Notes: generated from the sequence alone by a model not told the origin. DNA of 64,000 nt from Luscinia megarhynchos (GCA_034336665.1 CM067570.1:10004002-10068001), one strand, 5' to 3'; counted from the stretch's first letter, positions 28,801 through 43,501 are shown. Numbers and translations are program-made.

Positions 28801-31800
28801 CACCCCAGATAATTGTGAAATTGTGTTGTATGTTCTCAACTTCTTAGGACTGGATTGAGATGCTGTTCATCATGTGCGAGGTGATCAGCTCAAGGGAGTA
28901 ATCTCATGCCCTGTGTTAAGGCATTTTAGCTCATCTGTCAGAACCTTTAAGACACTCTTGGAAAAGGAGAGCAAGCCAAAATGTTACCAGGCTTTGTTTT
29001 AAGCAACTTCTTTCTTGATTGTATTGAACACTGGATGTTAATTTGATTGTGGCAAGCACTTAACCTGCCTTATTTACACATGTATCATTTTTGAGGGTAG
29101 TATTGATGGCCATTAGTTTTATGAGCCTAAAAAAATACTTGTGATATAACTCTGCTTGAGAGGAACAGCTAAATGTTCTATAGACCACAAACCCATTGCC
29201 TAGGAGTCAGGAAAGAATTTTCCTCCTTGAACAAAGCATTGTACAGTTGACAGCAGGGCAGTATGGGTGGTTTTCCTGATTCGTATAGGCCATTGTACAT
29301 GGTCCATTTCCCAAACCAAGGTATTAAACTACTAAATCTAGGTTGGTGTTCTAATCCCAGGGATTAGGTCATGGTTTGAGGAGGTGTTGGGGTACTAAAT
29401 TCAGTTTGGTACCCATTGAGTAGGTACTGCTCTGCCCTTTCCCTTCCATCACCCTCCAGGTAAGGGAGCTGGATGGCAAATTTTAAGTCAGGTCAATGTC
29501 AAATCATGCCCCTTTTTAACGTGCTTTCTGGTTGTTCTCCTACCACCCTTCTGTTGCATCTGTTCAAATCAGTTAAGTCAAGTGACTTACAGTTGCTTTT
29601 GCTGCTGGTAGTTCACAGGTACTGTTCAGAAAAGCATACCTGGAAAAATGAATTAGGATCAGGTAGTAAGAGACAAGAGGCGATGGGAAGATCAGCAGTG
29701 ATTGTGACATCTTTTCTGGCATAGAGAGAAGACTCATTTCTGCAATGTGTTAAGAGGAAAAGAATAAGGAAGCATTACAAGAATGAAGACTGTGTTAAAG
29801 ACAAACACTCCCACAGCATTTAGAAATTCTTTCAACTACCCACTAATGTAAAAACTAATTTTTAACCTATTTGTTTTACTGTGGCATGTTTTACAGGCAT
29901 AGCACAAGCTATGCATGGCAAAACCTTTGGTATATGGCCTTAGATTTGGACTCAAGGCAGCAATGTGTGTGCCATTTCCAACCCTCAGTCAGCAGGCACT
30001 CCAGAAGAATGCCTTAATTACACCACATGCCTGGATTTCAGATGGCAGGATCTGAGAGGAGCCCATGTAATGACAGAGGATGATGACATGGCACAGCATC
30101 CTTTGCTCTTGGCCTGAGATGTTGCTTTTACAAAATGTACTGGGCAGCCAAATGCATGAAGCTGCCAGTGGCTTTGGATCTGCTCTTTCTGGAGGGATGC
30201 CTGTTCTGGGCCATATAAGGAAGAAATTAATGAGAGACCCAAGTTTTCGTGGGAGACAGTTGTCTCATGGAAGTGAGTGCTATGAGAGGACTTGTGCTGA
30301 TCTGTGTTACTGTGATACTCCCAGAAACCTGATATAAAACACTGAGGCATGTTTTGAGGGGGAAAGAATTGAAAAAGTTCTCAATTTGACTGGATTTTAT
30401 TTGTTCTTCCTTTCCATGTACCACTGGAGCATTCCTATGAAAAATGTGGTGCATTGAGAAGTTACTTAGACATTTTGTGTTAGGCAGACATTGAGGTATA
30501 GACAGCTGAAATAAAAGAAAAAACCACAAGCACAAAATTAAACACAAAGGATGTCTGTGAAGAATTTATTACATGCTGGTTTCTGTTTGGATCTTTTACT
30601 GCTGTATCTTCTTCCTTGGTGTAATGGACCTCCCATCACATTCACTTACCACATACATGCTCTCATGAGTAATGCATGCATGTATTTTTTTGGGTTTATT
30701 TTACTGTATAACCCTATATTGGCATATGGAAGCAGTGTCAGCTTTACACAAAGCCAAAGTGCAAATGGCTGCTCTGCTGGGAAGTGGTTAAGGTGGGATC
30801 CAGTCAAAAGTACTTCCCCACACAGTGTCATCTACACCCAGAATTAGTCAGATGGACTTCCTTTCATCAGCTTTCATGACACAAGCACCCATGTGTTGAC
30901 ACCCATTTTCCTTGCCTTGCAAATTACATTCTTTAGAAAAATTGTAGGTGTTCAAGTTCCTGCTCAAGAAATTTATAGTTTTAGGCAGGAATGGTGGCCC
31001 ATGAGCTCCACTTCTGTCTCTCCACATCTGTCTCCCTGTCACCCTGTAGCCATCATAGCTATACTCAGGATTTTTCTGGTAGAAGTATTTAAGCATTTCT
31101 TATGTAGTCTGTGTGCAGAGCATGTGATGATACTCAATAGTGCTGGACTTAACACACTGTCCCTTGCAACTGATCTGTGCATGAGCTGAGGCCACAGCCA
31201 ATATTTCTGGATATTTGGCAGCAAAGTTTGGTCAGACCTTTTGTAGAGTTTTTTTTTTCATTCTGCCAGATGTTCAGAAATCCTAGACAATGCTGAATAT
31301 CCTCAAATTCCACTCAGACAAAGTTTCTACACAGGAAAGAGGCCATGACTGGGGAACACTGAACATATATTCCTGTTTTGAGTTGTCTTTTCTCAGGATT
31401 GGTTTTATTCTTTAGTATAATTGATCCTGTGTTCAGTAACCCACCCACCTCCAAACTGTGGAAGAAATACACTGTTTGGTTCTACCACATTTATTGTTCT
31501 ATTTGCTTTCTGTCTTCTTTCCCACCTTAATTGCTTATCTACTACCAGCTGGTGACAGGAATTCTGCTCCATGCAATGCCAGAAAGATTGGCTCTCTATT
31601 TTTGGTTGTTGTGGTAGGAACTGCTATAATTAAAGGAATCAAAAAAAATCTAATAACTGTGATGGTAATAATAATAGAAGTTTTTTAAACACTACAACTA
31701 ATGTACATATGGAATTAAAGAGAATCTTGTATTACTTTGTGTATCTACCCAAACCTGTGTTTTAGCTGAAGCCAGACTACATATTTGTGCTGCTCTTGGT

Positions 31801-33530
31801 CACCACTTTCTTTCTTTACTTTTTCTTTAATGTGTTTCTAAATATTTTTGATTTTTATGTGGAAACAAAATCACATGACAAAGCTGACAGTAAAACTGTG
31901 ATTTAATTGCATCTACCTGCCCCCAGTTTGCTTTGAAGGAACCAGCAAACTGTTGATTCTGACAAGTTTCTTTTTTTCTGATCACCGATTACTGTAGTGT
32001 ATTGTTTTAAAGCATGGCTTTGTGTCAGCTAAAGAGGAAAAGAGTTTCCATTTAAGAATTTTTCCATAGGGATGTCCCTAGACTTGATTTTGAGAAAATT
32101 TACTTCATTAGAAGGGATTTCTGGACTTGCTGTTTTTCTGTAGTCATTAAGCAGAAAAAAAAAGGAAAAAAAATCCTAAATTATGTATTGGACAAATCTG
32201 CTGAGGAAAAGGAAACATAAAATATTCATATTATGGTGTAAAAGAATTGTTTAGGGTTGATAACGTAAATGTATCTGAAAAAGAAGTAGCTAAAATCTAG
32301 CTATTTCCAAAGAGAAAAACAGCTGATCAGCATATCCTAAATAGCTGAACAAAGATGCTCAGAGACTCAATCCATGTAGGTCAGAGTAGAACCAATCATT
32401 ATAATTCTTCTTGGGTTTTCTGTCCCATGATGGTTAATCATGAATGTCTCAAATTTCAACAATGTCTTATTAAGTTCTTCAGTTCTGCTTTTAATTTGAA
32501 AAATATCATCATCTTTTCCAGACTAGTCTCCCTTGCTCCTCTGGGTCAGTGCATAAGTCTTTGTTGTGGTTGATTCCACTGGCAATAAAACTCATCATGT
32601 AGGATTGTGCTTTCTTATTTAAATAAACTTTCTTAGTAGTACATGAAACATGACTGCAGCTTAGCATTATGAAGTTTTAAACTTGATTTTTTTAGGGAAT
32701 TGTGTCTTTGACTCTCAGGTTTGAAAGTTAAAAAAGATCTAGTAACCGTAACAGAACTGAGAGTAGCTGACTTTCTTTTCTTTGTGCTGCAATAGCCTAT
32801 AGTGGTGTGAGAGGTATGAAAAGGGGGGAAAATATTTTGGTTTGTTTTTTTTTCTTCCAGGAATATGTATCTAACTGAAAGAGTTTAATTTTTGTTTTCT
32901 AGCTCACCCTAAAGGTAGGACAGAGTCCTTATCATCAGCTGTGCATTTGGCTAACTAGTAATATATTCTGCCATCATAAACAAGGTTTGAACTTCAATCC
33001 CCTTGCCTGCATCTGGTTGATGAAAACAGAAATGTCAGGGAAAAGTTCAGTGCCATATGTAGCAAAGAGAATCCCACATAAAACAGCAATGTATGTTTTT
33101 AACTGTCTGTAAATGTGTCCTTGAGAATTTGCACCAAATGACTCCAGGTCACACTTTTGGATATCATTCTGCTTTGCCCCTGTGGGAAAAGAGAGTAGTC
33201 ATTAACAGACAGCAAGCATGATGCATTCAGAATCTGCAGAAGGCCACATGTGGAGAAGGTTTATAATCAAAACACATCATTACTCATTGTGGTTTTGCTC
33301 AGTCTAGCACCTAAACTCCAAAGCTAAAAATTTCTGCTTTTGACATGTTACTTGGCTCTGTTCACTCTTGGATATAGTATGAAGTTTGGAAACCTACTGG
33401 GCAAAACCAGACAACATAATATTTTTCCATGTAAAATTTGGACTCCCCAGTATCTAAGTGCATGCTGAACAGAAAATTGTATTGCTGTGAATTCAACCCA
33501 TTCATGAGAGGGAGAAACCCATCTGTCTGA

Positions 33531-33720
33531 CAGGGAGCAGCGAGGGCTGGCTGCCCCCCAAAGGAGTGTGAGCCAGGAGCCAAGGGGAGCCATGCAGGGG
33601 CTGTGCCATCACCAGCTGGCCACACGGGCCACAGTCCCTCAGGCTCTGCTCACAGCAGGCACTGCCATGTGCTCTAACACACCTCTGATGCACCCAGACA
33701 GGGCAAACCAAGAACCAGGG
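33531..33720. other. GC-rich patch in MYLK intron 1
   Basis: About 190 bp of locally high G+C (GAGGGCTGGCTGCCCCCCAA, GGCCACACGGGCCACAGTCC) within AT-rich intron. Overlapping minus-strand ORFs of 69-87 codons reflect composition, not a gene. No repeat family or motif was recognised. Confidence 0.4.
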
Positions 33721-36476
33721 TCAGGATCCCAAAAGAGGATGTAGTCAGGAACTAAAGCAGTCCAGGCCAAATTGTTCCTCTGTAGGTTTCCAGTTCAGCT
33801 TTTAATGTTCAGTCTGTAAGATATTATCTTGTCACTAGAGGTTACTGGATCTCCAGCAGTGGCCTGAAACAGCATCCATTTTTCTACCTCAGCTTTCAGA
33901 GTTCATTGTTTAGTGTCTGGGGACAAACCTGCCTTCATCATGATTCTTAAGCCAAAAGTCATCCCAGTTCATAATTCAGCATCCCATGTGAATACACATT
34001 TCTGTGTTCTTCTCTCATGTTGAGAAAATAAGCTTTGGAATAGGAGCAATGTTAAGTGCTGCTGCTCCTATTGCTGTCAGAGGTGACATGTCAAAGCTCT
34101 GCCCTGGTTGGAGCCAGAAAATCAAGGCATTCCACTGACTGGTTGTTCCTGGGGTGACTAGTCCAGTATAAGGGCTTTGAAATACCTGCCTAAATATGTT
34201 GATTTTATTCTTCTAGGGAACCTAACAAGCAGATTAGGAATTAAATCATGTTTGACTCACAAGTTAGTAACCTGGCCATCCCACCTTAAGAATTATGTTG
34301 CAGTGAGATTCTAGAGATTATCTAAGATCTTACACCTTTCTTTTTCAGAGGAGATTTTGAAATAGAGTGAAAACCTGGAAATTTTTCTTTTAAAAACTTA
34401 AAATTCTAGGCTTTCTGAGGGTGAAGATAGCTTTATTCTCTGTAAGTCAGTGCATTGTGGCCAAAAAGAACAAAGCAATCTTTGTCTTCTGAAATTGCCA
34501 TGGCTAAAACTGGTACAATATCAAAGTCAGTTTTGCATTTTTTTATTGCTTAGATGGAGACCTTTGTAATTCATTTGGAGAATGAGGCAAAATGGAAAAA
34601 TAAGTTATTTTATCTTTTTTCTTAGTTTTCTCTGCTTTTCTGCATCTTTTTAGAAATACTATGGTAAACATTACTCTGGAATATACTATTTATTATAAAT
34701 ACAACAGCTGAGCTTACTAAAACACTAATTAAAAGTCTTACTGCATTCCAAGTGCAACTTTTCATTTAAAGATGACAATAATGTACACACAGAGGCCAAA
34801 GAAAAGGGAGAGGCAAAGACTGAAAATTAAATAATTCTGCTCATGGTTATTTGCCTGTTGGCAATGGCATATTGAGTTTACTTCATCCAGCCCTGTGCTC
34901 TCTCAACTCACATTGAATGAGAATGGTAATTTTCTTCCAGCTGCATGGTAGAGTCAAATCCTAACTGTGTGGCTTGAGAGTTTGCCATTCCTTCACTATG
35001 TCCCACAACACACAAGCAAGCCTCTATTTATGGTGCATGTATAATTTAAATTGGTTTTTGCAAAGCTCAGAATGTTGATGCAATGTAAAACTTTTGTAAA
35101 AGGTTTGTAAAAGCATCTGCACGCACATGGCAGTATGAAATCTAACTTGTATATCAAATCTAATTAATTTATATCACACTCCTATACTGGCAAACAGTGA
35201 ATAAAGAATTTTTCTGTTCTGTGAACTCTCTGGAACAAGAGTTCAATATACCTCAACTTGATTATTTTTGTCTACATAAAATCTGGTGTTCCTTTATAAA
35301 AGAATAACTCAGCAGTTTGTCTCTGCAGGGAGGCAAATATAAATATTTCAAAACAAAGTTATGCTATAAGACAAAGCACTGAAAGAAAAATTATGGTAAA
35401 ATCTTGGAAGTACAGATTAAAGGACTACTGCAAATGGTAATGATTTCTGCTCATTTCATGGTACCTCTGAAACAGCCTCACTCAACTGGAGTCCTAGTGT
35501 TATTCTGCAGTATTTAACACATACAAAGTCCAGGGTAGAGTTGGATCCTTCTCTGGTGGCCTTCCTAATTAAACAAAAGAGGAAATAATCATTGTTGCCC
35601 CCTTTACATTTATGTAAATAAATTGCAGCCTATAGGAAGGCTTTTTAAAAATGGGAAAAATCAAATAATGACTAAATACAAATTTAAAAAAATATCTAAA
35701 GAAGGATATTCAGTCTACCTATAATTCCCTATTAAGTTCAGACAATTTGTACTTAAGGAAAAAAGGTTCAGGTGTGCTCTATAGTGGTTTGCATAAAACT
35801 CTCATCACACACCTAATTGCTACAGGTCAGCTGGCTACAATGTGGGGAGAGTAAAAAGGCAGATGTTGCTGCTGCTAGAATGATTTATGAAAGCTGCATC
35901 AAAAAGCTCTGCCAGTCTGAGACAGCAGCAGCTGGGTGAAAATGCCCCCATTAGTATAGCAGAGGTTTACAGCCCCGAGTTCAGTTGCTGATTGACATCC
36001 CAGATCCACAGACGTGTTCCATACAGTCTGTTCCCTTCATGTCCTCTGGACAGGAAAGGGTAGAATCCATCATAGCAGAGCTCAGCTCTGTATTTCAGCT
36101 GGCTGATGTTTCAGGTTATTTTGTGGTTGTATGAAGACTCCTGTAACAATGTTACTTTAAACCAATACAGACGAATTTACTCTTTAAATTAAATAAAATC
36201 TAATTTAGGAAAGCACCTGTACATGTGATTAATTCCAAAGGACATAAATAGGGCTTAAACATTCTCCTAAGAGCTACATAAATTGGGACTGATGTTTGAA
36301 CTTGGATAAACTCAAGGCAGCTTGACGCCCAGTGCTACTCTGAAATTCCACTTGAGTCCTTCAGAAAAAATACAAGACAAATGGACTTGTTGAGATTATG
36401 GTACCTGGGATAGCAATGCTTTTTTCAAACAGGTATTCTCTGGTGGTTGAGCACAAAGCCAATAGTCTGTGCACCT

Positions 36477-36499
36477 AAAAAAAAAAAAAAAAAAAAAAA
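36477..36499. repeat. A homopolymer tract (23 nt)
   Basis: Uninterrupted A run in intron 1; possible retroposon tail, source not recognised. Confidence 0.9.
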
Positions 36500-39400
36500 G
36501 GAAAAATTGAATGTAGAAGATTGAAGAAGAAATTATGTGCAGCTGGTGTCTGCTTTTCGGTTAGCAGACCATGTCTTCTCTGGATAGGTCATAAATTCTT
36601 CCCTGCTGAGCACCAGAAAAACTGATTCCCCTGAAGACCTGTGGTAGTGTATGTATTGTTCAGCACCTTTGCAATCTGCAAAAAGAGGTTGAATAGTGTG
36701 ATACTGAATGAACAGACTATGCAGAACCACTTTTTGAGTCAAAACTAAAATTTTTGGGGTGCCATCTGCAGAAGGATCTCGTGTTGGGTGCTGAGACTAT
36801 AAAATATCAAATGCCATTTGGCACTTGAGTGCAAAGTATAAAAATAAAACGCATCCTAGGCTTACAGAAAGACCGCTGGTTTTTCTTGTATGTGCAGTAG
36901 GTAATGTTTTGAAGTGAACATGTTTGCTCCTACTCTGTATTCCATTTTTGCTTTAATGACACAACTGTGGATTCTAGACTGTTCTGCAGAAAAAGTAGGG
37001 TTTTTGCTTTGTTTGCAAAGTCTTAGCTATGTCTCCAAATATTTAACAATTTCATGTTTAACCTTGCCAGGCAAGTTCTCTGCTTTAGAAGCAAGCTTTT
37101 AAAAGGGATAAACTATTCTTGAGATATGGTTTATGTGTGTTTAAAGTCTCAGAAGGAGCTTAACAATGTATCATGTCCACTTTCCTTTATCAAGAACATC
37201 TGCTGTTCATTTGTTAAAGCAAACTGCAGCTTGAGCCTAACAGAAGCTTTGTTACAAGACTTAAAAAGAGCTGTGCTGGCCAGAACCATGTTTCCCACCT
37301 GCACTAACAGTAAAAATTAAATCTAAATCAAAATATAGCACCTATTAGGTGGGCTGTAGTTACAGCATTCATGTTGTAGTCTCAACAGTTTTATAGTACT
37401 TCTTTCCTAAGACTGAAGTTACAAGTTCACAGCAGTATGAAATGTTAAAACAAGAAGCAGCTTTTTTCTCTAGTTTGAGAGAAACACAGCTCTGTCTGCA
37501 TGGACAGAGTATATGTTATGGTGTAGCATCCTCTGCTAAGTTCACAAGTCTTTTGATCAAGGTCCAGGGCCAAAACCCGCTGGCTCTTGATTCAAGTAAA
37601 ATAGAGGGCTCTGGCCCTCTGATGACTATGGGAAACACCTCTTTATTTGTAGGACCTAGGATGAGCCACCTCCACAGAACAGCTGATACTGTTTGGATCT
37701 AATCTCTTGGGGCTGCATGAGAGCCTTCAACCATATGACCTTCAGATGAGTCCATCTAATATGTAACTTGCAATAAAGGCAATTATATTCTATTTTTGCT
37801 GATACCTAGACAATGGAAGAAGAGGCACACTATCCATCCTCTACTACATTTCAAGTGTGTTATACAGTATTTTTTCCTGTATCTTTACTTCTTTGATTAT
37901 AATTGCACTTGCAAAATGTGTCATGCTATTTAATGTGTTTCTTCTGGTGCTTTCTTGATAAATCTGATGGGTTATTACTCTAAGTTTTGCAAAAAGTTCA
38001 AGCAGTTTACTCTCTGCTAGAAATGAGTATTTGCCAGGTTTGCAGGCAGCAGAGTAAAGGTCAGATTTTGTCAGATATTATGATTAGTTTTCCACATTTC
38101 CCTTGACGTCACCTTATCGTGACTTCTAAGGATCTGCCAAAAGCACGTTTGGGAGCTCAGTGGTAACATCTGACAGCTCTGGCTGAGGCTATCCTCATTT
38201 TATTCCTTTGCAGCTTCTGATCGTTATGGCCTTTTCTGGGATGTAAATCCCAGAAATCACTGGTTTCTTCCTGAAGATGGGCATGGAACAGAGATGGGCT
38301 ACAAAGTCTTCTCAAGCGTTCCTCAATTTCTGGCATTCCTTAATGTTGAGATAGGTAGGCAGCCAAATAAGCAAAACACCTGCTGTTCTTTTAAAGGAGG
38401 TGACTGCTGACTGACATGGTCTACCAACACACTGGCCAATTTCTCTTGAAAGTTCATTGCTTGCCCAATCCGCTGTGGATGTGGGAAATAGTTCATTCTC
38501 TTCTGCATTGCAGGTACCTATACACATTAGAGAACATTTAACATTTCTCATTACTTCCATTCTTCATTTGTGACTTGTTACCCAGGTCATCCAAACTTTG
38601 TTTTTGAGTTGTTTTTCTGCTTCCAGATGCCACAATCTAACTGTGAATGTGCTAACTATACTACATGCAGGTGAACAGATAACATTTCTGTCTTTCAAAT
38701 GTATATTCAAAATCAATTTTCTTTAGATCTATTGAACCACCCAAATAAAACTGATTCTTTCATTCAATGATTGAGAATTATGCACATAAAGGTCTTAATT
38801 CTGGACTTTGGGGAATTGAGGCAAAGATAGTCTACAGAAATAGCAGCACAACTGAATGCTGTGTGCTGACAGAATCTGGGTGTTTTAAAATTCTGATTTT
38901 ATGGGAGAAGGATTGTCCCTAGAGAGGAATTTTAGTCATTAGTGAATTAATATTTCAGTATATGAAATCATCTCTGCGAGAGGAGTTATTTTGAATAGCA
39001 ACTTCTTAACTGTTGTAACATTGCCAGTCTTAGTATGACTTTTGATGTACCTGTCTGTATATGGTGTAATCTAGGGAGATTTTGCAAGCCAATAAATCCT
39101 TTTGATAGTGGTCTTCTTCCGGATCTCATTGCTTCTGTGACCTTAAACAAAATGGGACATTTATCTAGTTCTTAACATCAAGCACTGAACATCTCAGCCA
39201 GTACAATGTATGTAGTGCTGGAATATGTCAGGTAATGTTTGCCATCATTTCTAGTTTTTAGGTGTTATTGCCAAACTCAACAATATTCTGTATAACAATA
39301 CACACCCCATCAATGTTTCACAGTTACATTTGGGTTTATTGTAACTTATGGCGGGTTTTTTGGAGTGCTGTGGGTTTGTGTTCATTGTTGACCTCACTGG

Positions 39401-40965
39401 TGCAGCAGCAGTTATTATTATGCAGGAAGTAAATTTGAAGTTAAAAGCATAAGCCAAAAGGGTGCATCCCATTGCCTAAAACAGCTACTGCAACTGTGTT
39501 TAAGTAGGCAAACCTATGTTTTTTGAAATTGGTATATAAACAGCTCTTTTATGAAGCATAGATAGAGACTAAGATTTAGAAAACATTTCCTGTGCTTCTG
39601 AACAAGAAAAAGGATTGCTGAATGCATTTGGTGGTCACTGACTGCCTTTCAGTTTGTGACAGTGAGGAATAGGTTGTAGGGACACATTTTCTAATAATAC
39701 TGTCCTTTAGAGTACAGCTTTCATGGATTTGTTGGTTTGGTTTTTTTTCTTTTCTTTGGGAACCTAGCACCATCCCTTTTCAATAGAGTTCTCTCACACC
39801 CAGATGCAGAACAACCTGAACTCTGGGTGTTTCACACACCACAGGTTCTCTCAGCTCTTTCCCCTTGCTGTTGATGCCCTGTTTTGCCTTTCCAGACTTT
39901 TCCAGGAAGGCTCTAAGCACTTGAAGGGTCCAGACAAAAACTCAGAACTTGTGTTTGTGCTAATACAATGGTTATTTGCTGCTTGCTGTCAATTTTCCAC
40001 TCATTATTATTGTAGAGCAGGTAAAGAGAAGCTGCAGCCTCACTGGGACTGGCAGTACTCACGCAGGCCAAGTTGTAAATAAGGGTTATAGCATGCTGCT
40101 GCTGGGCATTAAATAAGCAGATGAATTTCTCTTTGCTGTGGATTTATTCAAGGCAGATGTTTTGAGTGAGCTCTGGAAAGGTTTGGAGGAATATAAAACC
40201 TGCTGCAGTTCTGGAATTAATCCATGAGGATCAAAATCTGGTAACCAGTGATTTGTTTAAGGGTCCCTGACACTTTTATGGCAAGACCATGTATTTCAGA
40301 GAGGGTTGGCTCCGTTTGAAACACATTCCAAACCCAAACCTGAAATAAATCCTTGCAACAGAGCAATTCCGTAAACTTCTGCTTTCCCATTATTTCATTT
40401 TTGACAAAAAATTAAAGAAAAAAATAATTATTTGGGAAGGGAATGACTCAACCTTTTGAGAGGAAATGGAATACTAATTGTCTGTGTTTGTAGGTTCTGG
40501 TGCGGTATTTCCTCAGGGTAGAGATGTGGATGAACACAATAATACGAACAAAGCAAGTATAAAATAAAGACAGAGGGAAGAAATGGAGAAATACTTAATG
40601 TAGCCTCAGCCATGTGATACTGGAAATACAAACATAATTGCCTACCAGAGCTTGAAAGGTCAGCTAAAAATGGCCTTGTGTGGTCCAAGAGGGACTTAAC
40701 AATATTGTAAAACAAAATCGAAAAGAAAGACGGATATTTCCCATTGTTTTGACCCCAATTGTTCCCTGTTACAAGTAATGGAAAGTTAATGCTTGGGGCC
40801 TTTGGAGCTGGGTTGAACAATTCAATGGAATCACCAGAAAAAATGATTATATTGGAAAAAACAGTAAATATATTAGGTGACGTGTAATTGATGACATTTA
40901 TTTGCAGGCCAGAATCTCAGCAGCTGTAAACAGATGTGGCTAGACTAATGCTAGTAAAGAGGCTG

Positions 40966-41012
40966 TGATGTGAAGACAGAAACACTGGAAAGGTGCTTCT
41001 GTCTTCACATCA
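40966..41012. repeat. Perfect inverted repeat / hairpin, 16-bp arms
   Basis: TGATGTGAAGACAGAA at 40966-40981 is the exact reverse complement of TTCTGTCTTCACATCA at 40997-41012, separated by 15 nt. The spacer can pair further after one A-C mismatch (CAC with GTG, then a T-G wobble), leaving a GGAAA loop. It lies in MYLK intron 1, about 2.3 kb upstream of exon 2. No function can be assigned. Confidence 0.9.
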
Positions 41013-41149
41013 ATTGAAGTGCTACTCTTCCATTTTACTGTACTGTAGATACTTGATACATCAGTGTGAAAACAATTTTGCCTCAAATATTTTAAATAAA
41101 TCCTAATATCCAGTGAAGCAAAAATGAGAACTAGTAACTATATTCTAAT

Positions 41150-41265
41150 ATACTCTCTGGCTTTGGGTAAATCACTTAATCTCTCTGTTGGTTTCTTAAT
41201 CTAGAATGAAAAGATGGGTACGAGGGCATTGACAAGTTAATAGTAGGAAACAGTTATTTGGTGCA
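41150..41265 (+). mobile_element. MIR-like SINE relic in MYLK intron 1
   Basis: TCTGGCTTTGGGTAAATCAC, TTAATCTCTCTGTTGGTTTC and TTAATCTAGAATGAAAAGAT follow the sense MIR segment (TTGGGCAAGTCACTTAACCT, CTCTGAGCCTCAGTTTCCTC, ATCTGTAAAATGGG). Old and diverged; ends uncertain. Confidence 0.6.
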
Positions 41266-43293
41266 AGTCACTTTGTGTGACAGTGAGCACATTATCAACT
41301 ACCTGGAGTTACAGTATTGTAACAATCTCGTGTTGCTGCTTCACAACTCCCTATTTCTGAAAATGATATGTGCTGAGAGAGGTATTCCTTGGAGCCTGCA
41401 CTCTGAGTAAGCACTAAATCAATATGTTGGACTAGGGTGAGGGGTCTGGGATAAGAAGGAGCTGCTGTTTATCAGAAAGCACTGGAAAAAGGCATGGCTA
41501 CAAAGAGCTTTAGAAAAATGCTGTGGCATTTTTTAACAGAAAATCTGCTCTCCATTGTGCAGGATCCCCCAATTTGTACTTCATGGAATATGGTTTTTGT
41601 TTAGTTAGACTCAAAAAGAATTTGAGAAATTATACGAGAAGTGGAAAGTTTCTCTGTTTTATTCAGCTCATGGCAAATGTTAATGTCCTTAATATTGACT
41701 AAATAGTGCCAGGGAGAAGAGGTCACCACATCACTGGGAAAATTAGTCTGAACTGATACCCCAAGATTTAAAGGAAAGAAAATAAATTCTGACAGCTGTA
41801 GGTTAAGCTGCAGCAAATGAGAAACCCAGCTGGAGTGAGGTGGGGCTGGATTAAAAATGAAAGGTCTTTAAAGAAAAGAATGAGTAAAGTTGGTTGGCTA
41901 AATATGGTAATTTGCAAAGTAAGTGTTGTGCACTCAGAGAAAGCAGAGCTGAAATGAGAATTGAAAGCTGAAAGGAGAATGCTGGGAGGAATTTACCCAA
42001 ACCACAACCAAACCACAACCAAGCCTTCTTCACTTCAAGACAGATCATCAATATTTTGCCCACCTGGAGGTTGAAGGGACTTCCTGCTCAGTTGCCAAAT
42101 GTAGTTCAGAAGGCAACATTGCTTCTTTCTCAGTGAGCAAACATAGCCACGACTATTACTCATTCCAGCTCATCTTGATTCACTCAGTTACTTCTGTACT
42201 TGTAGGCAGAGGATCAAAGAGTCAGGAGATAGAGAGCTGACATATCTGAGGGGGGATAGGAGAGGAGTAATGCCATCAGGAGTTGTTATGATGACTTGGC
42301 AAGCATGCTAACATTTAACACATTCTAAAGTGACCCTCAAAGAGGATGGCATTTCTCACAAAGCAGAAGAACCTTTGCCTGAGTAGTTTTTTATTTGATG
42401 GAAACTGGTGTATGTCTGCTTTTCCCATTTTTTTGCAAAAGGAAGTCACAGATCCTCGTTGAGTTTCAAGAGCTCAATTGCAAATCGATAACTCAGTTCT
42501 TAGTTACACCACCCAAGGATCTGCCTGTAAATCTGCAGACATCATTAATGCCAGAGGAGGCAGGGATATACCAGTATGGTTGTTATTTAATAAGAACAGG
42601 ACTGGTTCATTTTGCTGAAAATTCTTCTTTTGGGTTGACCAGAAGCCTCTTTAAGTTGAGCTGTATACTTGTGTGACTATGTGTAGATGCTTATAGCCTT
42701 CTCCCACCATAACATGAGAATGACCCTCAATGATGCTTTCTCAAACTGCAGCTCCTTATATTCTGGCTTTTAAAGATCAAGACAGAATTTGGTATGTGTC
42801 TGCGTTTTTTGCTTGTATATTGTCAGGAGCTAATATGTCTCAGCATATTAGAAAACTAGATGGCTGTGTAAAGATTTACATTATAAGCTAAATCCTTGGC
42901 CACCAAGTATTTGGTCCAACAGCCTTGTCCTCTTGCATACTCAGAGGTGTAGTACCATTACTAACCTTTTTTTTTTGAGTTTCTGAGCAGTAAGGACTCA
43001 GGTGTCAGGATTTTTCATTGGTACTCTCACTGTGTTTTTACAGAGAAACCATTCTAGTTGGAAATTTTTCTGTCTGACCAGTCTTATGATTTTAAGTCTG
43101 ACTTATCCAAGATATTTTTTCATTTCATTATCTTCTGCCATTTGGCTTGCAAAGAATATGTCTTTAACAGACGTTTTTAAGAATATGTGTCAAGAACTTT
43201 CCACTGCATTGCTAAATGTCCAACATTTCTTCCTGATATCATCATCTGTTAAGTTTGCCTTCTTTCTCCACTCTCTCTCTTGCATCTTTCCAG

Positions 43294-43501
43294 GTCAGAG
43301 GCTACCCTGAGCCACAGATCACATGGTACAGAAATGGGCATCCTGTCCCCGAGGGAGACCATTATGTCGTGGACCGCAGCATCCGGGGCATGTTCAGCTT
43401 GGTCATCAAAGGTGTGCAGGAAGGTGATGGTGGCAAATACACCTGTGAAGCTGCAAATGATGGTGGGGTTCGTCAAGTGACCGTGGAGCTGACAGTGGAA
43501 G
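43294..43501 (+). CDS. MYLK: MYLK coding exon 2: remainder of Ig domain 1
   Basis: Acceptor TGCATCTTTCCAG, then 208 nt (69 codons plus one base, phase 0 to 1), donor GAAG|GTCAGA. It encodes residues 51-119: VRGYPEPQITWYRNG with the core Trp61, then DGGKYTCEAANDGG, the D-x-G-x-Y-x-C signature of an I-set Ig domain with Cys101, ending in the G-strand VTVELTVE. The domain therefore keeps Trp and the second cysteine but not the first. The donor has C at +3 (GTCAGA), weaker than the GTAAGA/GTAAGC donors of exons 1 and 3. An ORF track reading through the donor ends 13 codons later. Confidence 0.96.

Larger units (their letters stand above)
25871..43293 (+). other. MYLK: MYLK intron 1 (17.4 kb)
   Basis: Phase-0 intron with GTAAGA donor and TTTCCAG acceptor. 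It contains no recognisable coding sequence. Listed separately are a short A tract at 36477, a GC-rich patch near 33.5 kb, a perfect hairpin near 41.0 kb and a MIR-like relic near 41.2 kb. The ORFs within it are short and unrelated to known proteins. Confidence 0.9.
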
